From positions 2,480,001 through 2,544,000 of the forward strand of contig OY970224.1 of the NCBI GenBank assembly GCA_963714035.1: a DNA stretch of 64,000 nucleotides, given 5' to 3'. The notes under the pieces were generated by a model. The model made no database searches, was not told the origin of the DNA, and worked only from the letters and a program-made list of their open reading frames with translations. This stretch comes from DATFVB01 sp963714035 (GTDB taxonomy: Bacteria; Acidobacteriota; Thermoanaerobaculia; UBA5066; DATFVB01). Each line of letters opens with the position of its first letter. Positions within the stretch are counted from its first letter, which is position 1. The position numbers and the translations under genes are program-made. This document shows positions 35,406 through 43,343 of the stretch, in pieces.

Positions 35406-35615
35406 GGGCGAATTCCTTTCTTCGAAGGGAGTTTCTGGATTCGATTCCGGGGTTTTGTCCTCATCACCTTTTCCGCGGCTATTCCTTCATCGTCACCTCC
35501 GCAAAAAATTGTTCGAGGGGCGGTAAGGCGAGATGCGGGCCATGGAAATGGAATGGTCAAGTCATTCAAAAACAGTGACTTTCGTTTCCTGCGTCCGAGG
35601 TCGCCGACAGAATGT

Positions 35616-35645
35616 TTTTCCGCCCCTTCTCGAAAAGAGGGGCGG
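35616..35645. repeat. Hairpin in the comEA-ubiX divergent gap
   Basis: CCGCCCCT and AGGGGCGG pair around TCTCGAAA-type centre at about 35620-35645. The gap 35406-35727 holds no gene. It is AT-richer than its surroundings and must contain promoters for both divergent genes. Confidence 0.5.
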
Positions 35646-35713
35646 AATGTCAGCGGCGCATGGGTTCACCCGCCGACGAAAATCCGGGCGCCTGAAAGAA
35701 ATTTTGTCGGCTC

Positions 35714-35719
35714 TATAAT
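35714..35719 (+). promoter_or_regulatory. -10 box of ubiX (perfect TATAAT)
   Basis: TATAAT ends 8 nt before the GTG start of ubiX, so the mRNA would begin within a few nucleotides of the start codon. No good -35 is seen at the expected distance. Confidence 0.6.
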
Positions 35720-35727
35720 CGCGCGGC

Positions 35728-36345
35728 GTGCCGGGAGAGGGGAAAGAGATCGTCGTTGGCGTTTCCGGCGCTTCCGGAAGCGCGCTCGCGATCGGGCTCC
35801 TGCAATCGATCCTTCCCCTCGACGCGGTTTCCCGGATTCACCTCGTCGTCTCCCCGTCCGCGCTGGCGGTGGCGCGGCAGGAGGTCGGACCGGAGATCCA
35901 CGACGCCCGGAGTTTCGTCACGGTCCTCGGGCTCGAACCGCGGGTCGCGGGAAAGATCGAGATTCACCCGGACGACGACGTCTCGGCGTCGATCTCTTCG
36001 GGCTCCTACCCGACGGACGGCATGGTCGTCATCCCTTGCAGCGCCGGAACGCTCGCTTCGATCGCGCACGGGATCTCGCGAGGGCTTCTGCAACGCGCGG
36101 CCGACGTGACGTTGAAGGAGCGGCGCCCGCTCGTGCTGTCCTTCCGGGAGAGCCCCTATTCGCTCGTGCATCTCGACAACATGACCGCGGTGACGCGGGC
36201 CGGCGGAATCGTCATGCCGCCGTCGCCCGCCTTCTACATCGAGGCGCCGTCGATCGAGCGGCTCATGGAGGCCTACTTCTTCCGCGTCGCGCGCGTCTTC
36301 GGGCTCGACCTGCCCGGCGAGTTCGTCTGGCGCGGTCCGCGTTAG
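35728..36345 (+). CDS. ubiX: UbiX-type flavin prenyltransferase
   Basis: A 205-aa enzyme making prenylated FMN for UbiD-type decarboxylases. It has VVGVSGASGSALAIGLL at the N-terminus, SYPTDGMVVIPCSAGTLASI, a GISRGLLQRAADVTLKERRP segment and LVLSFRESPYSLVHLDNM. The start is GTG at 35728. It is 7 nt before a UbiA-type gene; the pair fits futalosine-pathway menaquinone synthesis. Confidence 0.93.
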   Translation: MPGEGKEIVVGVSGASGSALAIGLLQSILPLDAVSRIHLVVSPSALAVARQEVGPEIHDARSFVTVLGLEPRVAGKIEIHPDDDVSASISSGSYPTDGMVVIPCSAGTLASIAHGISRGLLQRAADVTLKERRPLVLSFRESPYSLVHLDNMTAVTRAGGIVMPPSPAFYIEAPSIERLMEAYFFRVARVFGLDLPGEFVWRGPR

Positions 36346-36352
36346 GCCACAG

Positions 36353-37219
36353 GTGAGTACCGCGACGGCCGGGCGATTCCGCGAATCGCTCGAGATGATC
36401 AAGTTCTCGCACACGGTCTTCGCGCTGCCGTTCGCCCTGCTCGCGTACTTCCGCGCCGCGGGCCCGCAGCCGTCCTGGCGCACCGCCGGCTGGGTGGTCA
36501 TGGCGATGATCGGCGCCCGCACTGCCGCGATGGCGTTCAACCGAATCGCGGACCGGACGATCGACGCCGACAATCCGCGCACGGCGACACGCGCGCTTCC
36601 GGCCGGAAGGCTCCCCGTCGGCTTCGCCGCGGCGCTCTGCGCGGCGGGATCGCTCGTGTTCTTCGCCGCCGCCTTCGAGCTCAATCGGCTCGCCTTCGCG
36701 CTCGCCTTCCCGACGCTCGCGGTGCTCTTCGCCTATTCGTTCACGAAGCGATTCACCGCGCTCTCGCACGTCGTGCTCGGGCTGTGCCTCGGCATCGCGC
36801 CGGTGGGCGCGTGGGTGGCGGTCCGGGGAAGGATCGAATGGCCGCCGGTCGCTCTCGGCCTCGCGGTGCTCTTCTGGACGGCCGGCTTCGACGTCCTCTA
36901 CGCGCTGCAGGACGAGGTGTTCGACCGCGGCCGGGGCCTGCGCTCGATTCCGGCGACGCTCGGGACGGTCGGCGCGCTGTGGGTGTCGGGGCTCTTCCAC
37001 GTCGCGACGCTTCTGTTCCTCGTGCTCTTCGACCGGGCGGTCGGCGGCGGTCCGATGTTTGCGGCCGCGGTCGTCATCGCCGGCCTGGCGCTGGCGGTCC
37101 AGCACGCGATCGTGCGCCCGAACGACCTTTCGCGGCTGAACGCGGCGTTCTTCACCGCGAACGGGATCCTGTCGGTGGCGGTGGGGGTATTGGGCATCGC
37201 CGACCTGTGGGTGAGGTAG
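36353..37219 (+). CDS. UbiA-family prenyltransferase (MqnP-like)
   Basis: A 288-aa polytopic membrane prenyltransferase. FSHTVFALPFALLAYF and the first Asp-rich motif MAFNRIADRTIDADNPRTAT match the UbiA-like subgroup linked to the futalosine pathway. The second motif is YALQDEVFDRGRGLRSIPA. About eight transmembrane segments are apparent. The GTG start at 36353 follows ubiX by 7 nt. 4-hydroxybenzoate polyprenyltransferase is the alternative call. Confidence 0.88.
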   Translation: MSTATAGRFRESLEMIKFSHTVFALPFALLAYFRAAGPQPSWRTAGWVVMAMIGARTAAMAFNRIADRTIDADNPRTATRALPAGRLPVGFAAALCAAGSLVFFAAAFELNRLAFALAFPTLAVLFAYSFTKRFTALSHVVLGLCLGIAPVGAWVAVRGRIEWPPVALGLAVLFWTAGFDVLYALQDEVFDRGRGLRSIPATLGTVGALWVSGLFHVATLLFLVLFDRAVGGGPMFAAAVVIAGLALAVQHAIVRPNDLSRLNAAFFTANGILSVAVGVLGIADLWVR

Positions 37220-37383
37220 GAGGCGCGGCGATCCTCCTTCGCTCTTGCGAGCTTCGGGGGATTCCCCGTGAGATCCGCCGATGCCTTGGCGAAGGCGGAT
37301 GCATCGGGCCGGGCGGCGGCGGCCCGATTGGCATCCTGTCGGAGCCGGTTGCCGCGCTGGCCGACTCTCCTGAGCCACTTGCG

Positions 37384-37476
37384 GTCATCCCGAGCGGAGC
37401 GAGGGATCTCGGTCGCGCGAGCCTCACCGACCCGATCGACCGAGATCCCTCGTCGCTTCGCTCCTCGCGGGATGAC
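37384..37476. repeat. GTCATCCCGAG palindrome (complete copy)
   Basis: The arms GTCATCCCGAGCGGAGCGAG (from 37384) and CGCTTCGCTCCTCGCGGGATGAC (ending 37476; key ends CGCTTCGCTC and GGGATGAC) are complementary, and inner arms GGGATCTCGGTCG / CGACCGAGATCCC extend the stem. It is one of two complete copies in the 496-bp ubiA-dNK gap, which has no gene. A separate hairpin CCGATGC / GCATCGG lies at 37278-37307. Confidence 0.85.
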
Positions 37477-37557
37477 AACGGCAGGCGATGTTTTTCCGTA
37501 GGAGCGCCCTCCGAAGCGGGCGCGCCTCCCCGCGCGCCCGGGAAGATCCTCTTTCTC

Positions 37558-37637
37558 CGTCATCCTGAGGAGTGGCGCGACGAAGGATCTGCCATGGGGG
37601 GGCACCGGAGTAGATCCTTCGCTTCGCTCAGGATGAC
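37558..37637. repeat. GTCATCCTGAG palindrome (complete copy)
   Basis: The arms CGTCATCCTGAGGAGTGGCG and TTCGCTTCGCTCAGGATGAC surround GAAGGATCT / AGATCCTTC. It is the same class as 37384-37476 with a different stem sequence. Such palindromes are common in intergenic DNA of many bacteria. Confidence 0.85.
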
Positions 37638-37715
37638 AGTGGGATCCGGCTCCGCGATGGTCGTCATGTTCGGGGAGTCAGACCTGCCGACGGAACGGAG
37701 TAAAATCTCCGAATC

Positions 37716-38375
37716 GTGACCGGTTCCCCCCGAAGCGAGCTTGCCCTCCACCACATCGCGATCGACGGGCCGATCGGGGTGGGAAAGACCTCGCTCGTCG
37801 AGCTTCTCGCCAAACGGTTCCAGGGGGTGAAGATCCTCGAGGACATCGACAATCCTTTTCTGCCCGACTTCTACAAGAACAAGAAAGGCGCGGCCTTCCA
37901 GACGCAGCTCTTCTTCCTGCTCTCGCGATACCAGCAGCAGCGCGAGATCGCCCAGATCGACCTCTTTTCCGGTCTCGTCGTGGCCGACTACACGTTCCCG
38001 AAGGACAAGATCTTCGCGTGCCTGAACCTCGACGACTCGGAGCTCCTGATCTACGACAAGCTCTATTCGCTGCTGTCGGAGAGCGTCCCGAAGCCGGATC
38101 TCGTCATCTATCTGCAGGGGTCGCTCGAGACGTGCCTCAAGCGCGTGAAGAAGCGGAACCTGGGCTACGAGAAGTCGATTTCCACCGACTATCTGAAGCA
38201 GCTGATCGAGGGGTATAACTATTACTTCTACCACTACGAGGAGACCCCGCTCCTCGTCGTCGACACCAACGAGATCGACTTCGTGAACCGCCCGGAGCAC
38301 TTCGACGATCTGGTCGAGCAGATCAAGAAGATCAAAAAGGGCGTACAATATTACGTTCCGATCGGATCCCGATAA
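37716..38375 (+). CDS. Deoxynucleoside kinase (dNK/dGK family)
   Basis: A 219-aa nucleoside salvage kinase. The P-loop is IDGPIGVGKTSLVELL, followed by DNPFLPDFY, QTQLFFLLSRYQQ and VVADYTFPKDKIFACLNL, typical of bacterial deoxyadenosine/deoxycytidine kinases. A LID region with KRVKKRNLGYEKSI is visible. The start is GTG; a -10-like TAAAAT (37701-37706) ends 9 nt before it. Positioning next to panB is common in this type of genome. Substrate is not determinable. Confidence 0.9.
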   Translation: MTGSPRSELALHHIAIDGPIGVGKTSLVELLAKRFQGVKILEDIDNPFLPDFYKNKKGAAFQTQLFFLLSRYQQQREIAQIDLFSGLVVADYTFPKDKIFACLNLDDSELLIYDKLYSLLSESVPKPDLVIYLQGSLETCLKRVKKRNLGYEKSISTDYLKQLIEGYNYYFYHYEETPLLVVDTNEIDFVNRPEHFDDLVEQIKKIKKGVQYYVPIGSR

Positions 38376-38457
38376 GCGGGACCGAGACGGAGGACATTTT
38401 TCACGAGCCCTTTTCGGCGGCCACCCTCGGGGGCCGACCGGAGGACGAGGAGCGAAC

Positions 38458-39297
38458 GTGAAGGCAGCGGAATCCCCGGTCTCCATTCCGGATCTCGTCT
38501 CCCGCAAAGGCCAGGAGAAGATCGCGGTCCTGACGGCGTACGACGCGCCGTCGGCGCGGATCCTCGACGCGGCCGGCATCGACGTCCTGCTCGTCGGCGA
38601 CTCGGTCGAGATGGCGGTCTACGGCAAGGACTCGACGCTCACCGCTTCCCTCGACGCGCTCGTGCGCCATGCCGCGGCCGTTTCGGGCGCGGCCAGACGA
38701 GCGCTCGTCGTCGGCGACATGCCGTTCCTTTCCTACCAGGCGAGCCCGTCCGAGGCCGTGAAGAACGCCGGACGTTTCCTCGCGGAGGGGGGATGCGGCG
38801 CGGTCAAGCTCGAAGGGGGGCGCCGCGTGCTCCCCTCGGTCGAGGCGATCCTCGCGGCCGACATCCCGGTCATGGGCCACGTCGGCATGACGCCGCAGTC
38901 GTTCCGGAAATTCGGCGGCTTCAAGGTGCAGGGGAAGACCGCCGGCGCCGCGGAAGAGATCCTCGAAGACGCGCTCGCCCTCGCCGATGCCGGCTGCTTC
39001 GCGATCGTCCTCGAGTGCGTTCCGGACGCGCTCGCCGCCCGCATCACCGCGACGGTGCCCGTCCCGACGATCGGCATCGGCGCCGGTCCCCATTGCGACG
39101 GCCAGGTGCTCGTGTACCACGACCTGCTCGGGCTCTCCGGCGAGTTCCGGCCGAAATTCGTCCGGCGCTACGCGGACCTCGCCCCGGTGATCGAAGACGC
39201 CGCCCGGCGCTATCTCGAGGACGTGAAGTCGGGCGCTTTTCCGTCCCGCGAGGAGACGTTCGTCCCCGACGCGCCGCCGCTCCGCCGGGTCTACTGA
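38458..39297 (+). CDS. panB: PanB, 3-methyl-2-oxobutanoate hydroxymethyltransferase
   Basis: A 279-aa enzyme of pantothenate synthesis adding a hydroxymethyl group to ketoisovalerate. It shows KIAVLTAYDAPSARILDAAG, VLLVGDSVEMAVYG with DSTL, GAVKLEGG, VMGHVGMTPQS and PTIGIGAGPHCDGQVLVYHD. The GTG start follows a GGAGGACGAGGAG purine stretch. First gene of panB-panC-panD-thiG. Confidence 0.97.
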   Translation: MKAAESPVSIPDLVSRKGQEKIAVLTAYDAPSARILDAAGIDVLLVGDSVEMAVYGKDSTLTASLDALVRHAAAVSGAARRALVVGDMPFLSYQASPSEAVKNAGRFLAEGGCGAVKLEGGRRVLPSVEAILAADIPVMGHVGMTPQSFRKFGGFKVQGKTAGAAEEILEDALALADAGCFAIVLECVPDALAARITATVPVPTIGIGAGPHCDGQVLVYHDLLGLSGEFRPKFVRRYADLAPVIEDAARRYLEDVKSGAFPSREETFVPDAPPLRRVY

Positions 39298-39304
39298 GGG
39301 AATC

Positions 39305-40153
39305 GTGCTCGTCACCGCTTCGATTCCCGAGCTGCGATCGGCGCTCGCGCCGCTCCGCCCGCGCGGCCCCGTCGGATTCGTGCCGACGATGGGAGCGCTC
39401 CACGAAGGGCACCTCTCGCTCGTCCGCATCGCGAAGGCCGAGGCGTCGGCCGTCGTCGTTTCGATCTTCGTCAACCCGCTCCAGTTCGCGCCCTCGGAAG
39501 ACCTCGCGAAGTATCCGCGCCCGCTCGAGGCGGATCTCGACCTGCTCCGTCGAGAGGGGGTCGACGCCGTATTCACTCCCGCCGCCGCCGACTTCTACCG
39601 GGCGGATTTTTCGACGTCGGTCCACGTCGCCGGCGTCTCGGAGGGGGAAGAGGGCGCGGCACGGCCGGGTCACTTCGCGGGGGTCGCGACGGTCGTCGCC
39701 AAGCTCTTCCACGTCGTCGGTCCGGACGTCGCGGTGTTCGGCCGGAAGGACCTGCAGCAGGCGGCGGTCGTCCGGCGCATGATCGAGGACCTGGATTTCC
39801 CGATCCGGCTGATCGTCGCGCCGATCTCGCGGGAGGACGACGGCCTCGCCCGATCGTCCCGGAACGTCTATCTCTCTTCCGACGAGCGCCGCCGCGCGGC
39901 GGGGCTTCCGCGCGCCCTCTTTTCGGCCGCGGAGCGGATCTCGGCGGGAGAGCCGATCGGCGCGGCAGAAGAGGGCGCGCGCCGCGAGCTCGAGGACGCG
40001 GGATTCGAGGTCGACTACGCGGAGGTCGTCGATCCCGCGACGATGCGGCGGACCGCGGAGCCGCGGCCGGGGGCGGCGCTCGCCGCCGCCGTGCGTCTCG
40101 GGAAGATCCGCCTGCTCGACAACGTTTTGCTGGAAGGACAGGGACAGCCATGA
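39305..40153 (+). CDS. panC: PanC, pantothenate synthetase
   Basis: A 282-aa ATP-dependent ligase joining pantoate and beta-alanine. Signatures are FVPTMGALHEGHLSLVR (HIGH-like), VVSIFVNPLQFAPSEDLAKYP, RPGHFAGVATVVAKLF, VFGRKDLQQ and the KMSKS-like ARSSRNVYLS. The start is GTG, 7 nt after panB; the stop overlaps panD (ATGA). Confidence 0.97.
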   Translation: MLVTASIPELRSALAPLRPRGPVGFVPTMGALHEGHLSLVRIAKAEASAVVVSIFVNPLQFAPSEDLAKYPRPLEADLDLLRREGVDAVFTPAAADFYRADFSTSVHVAGVSEGEEGAARPGHFAGVATVVAKLFHVVGPDVAVFGRKDLQQAAVVRRMIEDLDFPIRLIVAPISREDDGLARSSRNVYLSSDERRRAAGLPRALFSAAERISAGEPIGAAEEGARRELEDAGFEVDYAEVVDPATMRRTAEPRPGAALAAAVRLGKIRLLDNVLLEGQGQP

Positions 40154-40530
40154 AGAAAGAAGTGCTCCGGGGGAAGATCCACCGGGCGACGGTCACGCAG
40201 GCCGAGGTGGATTACGAGGGATCGATCGGGATCGACGCCGGGCTTCTGTCGGCGGCGGGCATCGAGGAATACGACCGCGTCGAGGTCTACGACGTGACGA
40301 ACGGCTCGCGCTTCGCGACGTACGCGATCGAGGCGCCCGAAGGCTCGGGCACCATCTCGGTCAACGGGGCCGCGGCGAGGCTCGTCCAGCCGGGCGATCT
40401 CGTCATCGTCGCGGCTTACGGGACCGTGGAAGTCGGCGAGCCGCGTCCGATGCCGGCGCTCGTCTTCGTCGATCGAAAGAACGCGATCGCCGAGGTCAAG
40501 GCACGCGAGCTCCAGGGAGTGAGTGCGTGA
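40150..40530 (+). CDS. panD: PanD, aspartate 1-decarboxylase
   Basis: A 126-aa pyruvoyl enzyme making beta-alanine. The self-cleavage site is DYEGSIGID with Gly24-Ser25; Ser25 becomes the pyruvoyl group. NGAAARLVQPGDLVIVAAYG is the conserved C-terminal core. The gene is coupled to panC upstream and thiG downstream by 4-nt overlaps. Confidence 0.97.
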   Translation: MKKEVLRGKIHRATVTQAEVDYEGSIGIDAGLLSAAGIEEYDRVEVYDVTNGSRFATYAIEAPEGSGTISVNGAAARLVQPGDLVIVAAYGTVEVGEPRPMPALVFVDRKNAIAEVKARELQGVSA

Positions 40531-41339
40531 CGGCGACCTCGGAAGTCGCCGCCGAAACCGGAGCTCGGGAGGACGTCTTTCGCCTGGGAGGCCGCGATTT
40601 CCGCTCGCGCCTCATCGTGGGAACGGGAAAGTACTCCTCCTTCCCGCTCATGAAGGAGGCGCTCGTCGAGTCGGGCTCGGAGATCGTGACGGTCGCCGTC
40701 CGGCGCGTGAACCTGACCGACCGTACGAAGGAGTCGCTTCTCGACTGGCTGCCGGAGGGGATGACGATCCTTCCCAACACCGCCGGCTGCTACACCGCCG
40801 ACGACGCCGTCCGGACGGCGCGGCTGGGGCGCGAGGTCGGGCTTTCCGACTGGGTCAAGCTCGAGGTCCTCGGCGACGAACAGACCCTTTTTCCGGACAA
40901 CGATGAGCTCCTGAAGGCGACGCGGACCCTCGTCGCCGAGGGATTCACGGTTTTCCCGTATACCTCCGACGATCCGATCGTCTGCCGGAAGCTCGAGGAT
41001 GCCGGCGCGGCGGCGGTCATGCCGCTCGGCGCCCCGATCGGTTCGGGGCTCGGTCTCCAGAATCCGAACAACATCTCGATCATCCTGGAACGGGCCTCCG
41101 TTCCCGTGATCGTCGACGCCGGTGTGGGAACCGCGTCGGATGCCTGTCTGGCGATGGAGCTCGGAGTGGCGGCCGTCCTCATGAACACGGGAATCGCCGG
41201 CGCGGACGATCCCGTTCGGATGGCTCGGGCGATGCGGGAGGGCGTTTCAGCGGGACGCAACGCCTTTCGTGCAGGCAGAATCCCGCGAAAACGTTACGCG
41301 ACGGCTTCCTCGCCGGTCGAGGGCGTCCCCGGTAAGTAG
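40527..41339 (+). CDS. thiG: ThiG, thiazole synthase
   Basis: A 270-aa TIM-barrel enzyme forming the thiazole of thiamine. The family motifs SRLIVGTGKYSSF, VAVRRVNLTD, LPNTAGCYTADDAVR, the Schiff-base lysine in WVKLEVLGD and GSGLGLQNPNNI are all present. The GTG start overlaps the panD stop (GTGA). No thiS or other thi gene and no THI-box-like element is seen; coupling of thiamine and pantothenate genes is an unusual but plausible operon. Confidence 0.95.
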   Translation: MTATSEVAAETGAREDVFRLGGRDFRSRLIVGTGKYSSFPLMKEALVESGSEIVTVAVRRVNLTDRTKESLLDWLPEGMTILPNTAGCYTADDAVRTARLGREVGLSDWVKLEVLGDEQTLFPDNDELLKATRTLVAEGFTVFPYTSDDPIVCRKLEDAGAAAVMPLGAPIGSGLGLQNPNNISIILERASVPVIVDAGVGTASDACLAMELGVAAVLMNTGIAGADDPVRMARAMREGVSAGRNAFRAGRIPRKRYATASSPVEGVPGK

Positions 41340-41375
41340 TTCATTCTACGGTACCTGACGGAGATCGCCCTGTCC

Positions 41376-41400
41376 CGGCCGCTCGGCCGGCTTTGTTGTT
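41376..41400 (+). terminator. Probable terminator after thiG
   Basis: An inverted repeat CCGGCCG (41376-41382) / CGGCCGG (41385-41391) is followed by CTTTGTTGTT. It lies 37 nt after the thiG stop. The tail is T-rich but interrupted, so efficiency is uncertain. Confidence 0.55.
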
Positions 41401-41701
41401 GCGCCTCTCCTCATTGTCTGTTAATGTTCTCCTGTCTAATAGCTAACCGAGCCAGAGCCACAACCGTGTATCACCCGATCGATTTCCGTCCTGAACAGTG
41501 AACGCCCTCCTCTCGCGCTCGGCGCAAGCTGTGTCTTTGAAAGGGGGTCGGTCGCAGTAGAAATCTGAGGGGCCAGGGATCGCCCCGCCGACCTCGAATC
41601 GAGACGGTCAATCTTCCCCTTCCGGCGCGTGGCGCCGGGTTGCTTCCAAAAATTAACGTTATTTGGGGATCACGAATCCCCAGGAGTCACGAAGAGTCAC
41701 C
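41401..41701 (+). other. Long leader region upstream of the zinc-ribbon gene
   Basis: This 300-bp stretch is AT-richer than average and has no gene. TTGTCT (41414-41419) and TAATAG (41437-41442), 17 bp apart, are a weak promoter candidate that would give a leader of about 250 nt. A GGCGCGTGGCGCC hairpin lies at about 41621-41637. Just before the gene, GGGGAT-CACGA-ATCCCC (41675-41691) abuts the AGGAG ribosome-binding site (41692-41696), so the hairpin could modulate translation. Confidence 0.4.
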
Positions 41702-42004
41702 ATGAATCAGTTTACGGACAAGAACCTCACGTGCGTCGATTGCGGCGCCACCTTCCTTTTCTCGGCGGACGACCAGGAGTTCTACGCCCGCAAGGGTTTC
41801 ACCAACGAGCCGAAGCGCTGCAAAGTGTGCCGCGACAAGCGTAAGACCGCCGGAGGAGACTCCCGCGAGCGCACGCTCTACACGGTCACTTGCGACGCGT
41901 GCGGAAAGCAGACCCAGGTGCCGTTCAACCCGACCAACGGGAAGCCGGTCTACTGCCGCGACTGCTACCAGTCGCGTCGTCAGCCGCAATCTCAGGCCTA
42001 CTGA
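41702..42004 (+). CDS. Zinc-ribbon protein with CxxC-x17-CxxC domain
   Basis: A 100-aa protein with two zinc ribbons: LTCVDCGATFLF with KRCKVCRDKRK, and VTCDACGKQTQVPFNPTNGK with VYCRDCYQSRR. The second matches the CxxC-x17-CxxC pattern. Four CxxC pairs in total suggest two bound zinc ions. Function is unknown; nucleic-acid binding is a reasonable guess. ATG 41702 with AGGAG 5 nt upstream is preferred to the in-frame ATG at 41663. It is monocistronic, bounded by a strong terminator. Confidence 0.88.
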   Translation: MNQFTDKNLTCVDCGATFLFSADDQEFYARKGFTNEPKRCKVCRDKRKTAGGDSRERTLYTVTCDACGKQTQVPFNPTNGKPVYCRDCYQSRRQPQSQAY

Positions 42005-42028
42005 GTCGTTCTTTTTCGGGATTTATCA

Positions 42029-42056
42029 GCGGAGGGGCAACCCTCCGCTTTTTTTA
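42029..42056 (+). terminator. Terminator after the zinc-ribbon gene
   Basis: A perfect 8-bp stem GCGGAGGG (42029-42036) / CCCTCCGC (42041-42048), loop GCAA, is followed by TTTTTTT. Confidence 0.95.
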
Positions 42057-42060
42057 TTGG

Positions 42061-42185
42061 CTGGCGCGGCGATCCATCGAGCGAATACGTGCGCGGGTCG
42101 CCCGCGCCGCCCTGCGACGTAGCCTCCGGCTGCGCCTCGGAACGTCGCGGGCGACCCGCATCCCGTCTCGCTCGCGCCTCGCCTC
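42061..42185 (+). repeat. Dispersed hairpin element, copy D
   Basis: Starts CTGGCGCGGCGATCCATCGA. A perfect 13-bp stem CGGGTCGCCCGCG (42094-42106) / CGCGGGCGACCCG (42146-42158) encloses an apical hairpin GTAGCC-TCC-GGCTGC that differs from the other copies but still pairs. The right end is CTCGCTCGCGCCTCGCCTC. The gap to cysK (42057-42416) holds only this and the next repeat. Confidence 0.85.
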
Positions 42186-42223
42186 ATCGTCGTGGCGCGT
42201 TTCCGTCGTTCGTCGTCGCGATC

Positions 42224-42332
42224 CGTCATTGCGGGCGGACCCGTCACGCCGAAGCCTTGGCGAAGGCGGAGCGAAGCCATCCCCGAGCCGTGGTCCTTGG
42301 AGATTGCTTCGTCGCTACGCTTCTCGCCGTGG
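42224..42332. repeat. CGTCATTGCG-type palindrome
   Basis: CCGTCATTGCGGGCGGA, an inner AAGCCTTGGCGAAGGCGGAG segment and GGAGATTGCTTCGTCGCTAC with GCTTCTCGCC form a degenerate copy of the CGTCATTGCGAGCGAAGC class seen at 54906-54935. A TACGAT box (42399-42404) just before cysK may be its -10. Confidence 0.55.
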
Positions 42333-42416
42333 CGCCCGGGCGGGGTTGGTCCCTTCCCATCGACGAATGCGGCCCTTTCGGTTTCCCCCCCTCCCTGTTA
42401 CGATTTCCGCCCTTTC

Positions 42417-43343
42417 ATGACCATCGCCTTCGCCTCGCGCACGTTCGATTCCGCCATCGACCTCGTCGGAAAAACGCCGATGGTGCGCCTCTCCCGCTTC
42501 GCGCCAGGGCTCGACCTGCGCGCCAAGCTCGAGTTCTTCAATCCGGCCGGCAGCGTGAAGGACCGGATCGCGAAATCGATGGTCGAGGACGCCGAGCGCC
42601 GAGGGCTCCTGAAACCGGGCGGCGTGATCGTCGAGCCGACTTCGGGCAACACCGGGATCGGTCTCGCGATGATCGCGGCGGCGAAGGGGTACGAAACGAT
42701 CCTCGTCGTCCCCGAGGGCTACGCCCACGGCAAGGTCAAGGTCATGAAGGGACTGGGCGCGACGATCGTGCGGACGGACGAGTCGAAAGGGATGCGGGGC
42801 GCGATCGCGAAGGCCGAGGAGATCGTCGCGTCGCGTCCGGACGCGTTCATGCCCCAGCAGTTCCGGAATCCCGCCAATCCCGCCGCGCATTACGAGACGA
42901 CGGGGCCCGAGATCGAGGAGCAGTGCGACGGGAAGATCGACGCGCTCGTGCTCGGCGTCGGCTCGACGGGAACGTTCGTCGGATGCTCCCGTTACCTCGG
43001 CGAGCGCCATCCCGGGATGCGGCGCGTCGCCGTGGAGCCGCAGGGCTCGATCCTGCAGGGGGGAGAGCCGGGAAAGCACGCGGTCGAGGGCGTGGGACTG
43101 TCGTTCTTCCCCGAGATCCTCGACCGGTCCCTGATCGACGAAGTGATCATGGTGTTCGACGACGAGGCGTTTTCCGCCTGTCGGGAGCTCGGCCGCACGG
43201 AAGGACTGCTCGTCGGCGGATCGTCGGGCGCGGCCGCGGCGGCTGCGCGAAAGGTCGCCCGCCGGCTCGGCCCCGACAAGACCGTGGTCACGCTTTTTCC
43301 GGACATCGCCGAGCGGTATCCGGAGCAAGGAATCCTCGAATGA
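42417..43343 (+). CDS. Cysteine synthase / cystathionine beta-synthase-like PLP enzyme
   Basis: A 308-aa fold-type II PLP enzyme. The PLP lysine lies in FNPAGSVKDRIAKSM; PTSGNTGIGLAMIAAAKGY and VGSTGTFVGCSRYLGE are phosphate-binding loops. Pairing with a downstream gamma-lyase/synthase in an ATGA overlap suggests a cystathionine beta-synthase role in transsulfuration, but CysK activity cannot be excluded. The start ATG 42417 has no clear ribosome-binding site and a TACGAT box ends 12 nt upstream. Confidence 0.92.
   Translation: MTIAFASRTFDSAIDLVGKTPMVRLSRFAPGLDLRAKLEFFNPAGSVKDRIAKSMVEDAERRGLLKPGGVIVEPTSGNTGIGLAMIAAAKGYETILVVPEGYAHGKVKVMKGLGATIVRTDESKGMRGAIAKAEEIVASRPDAFMPQQFRNPANPAAHYETTGPEIEEQCDGKIDALVLGVGSTGTFVGCSRYLGERHPGMRRVAVEPQGSILQGGEPGKHAVEGVGLSFFPEILDRSLIDEVIMVFDDEAFSACRELGRTEGLLVGGSSGAAAAAARKVARRLGPDKTVVTLFPDIAERYPEQGILE

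Noticed and set aside
37384..37637. Insertion sequence or transposon ends
   Set aside because: The two palindromes are complete in themselves, have no transposase or target duplications visible, and match a common class of intergenic repeats.
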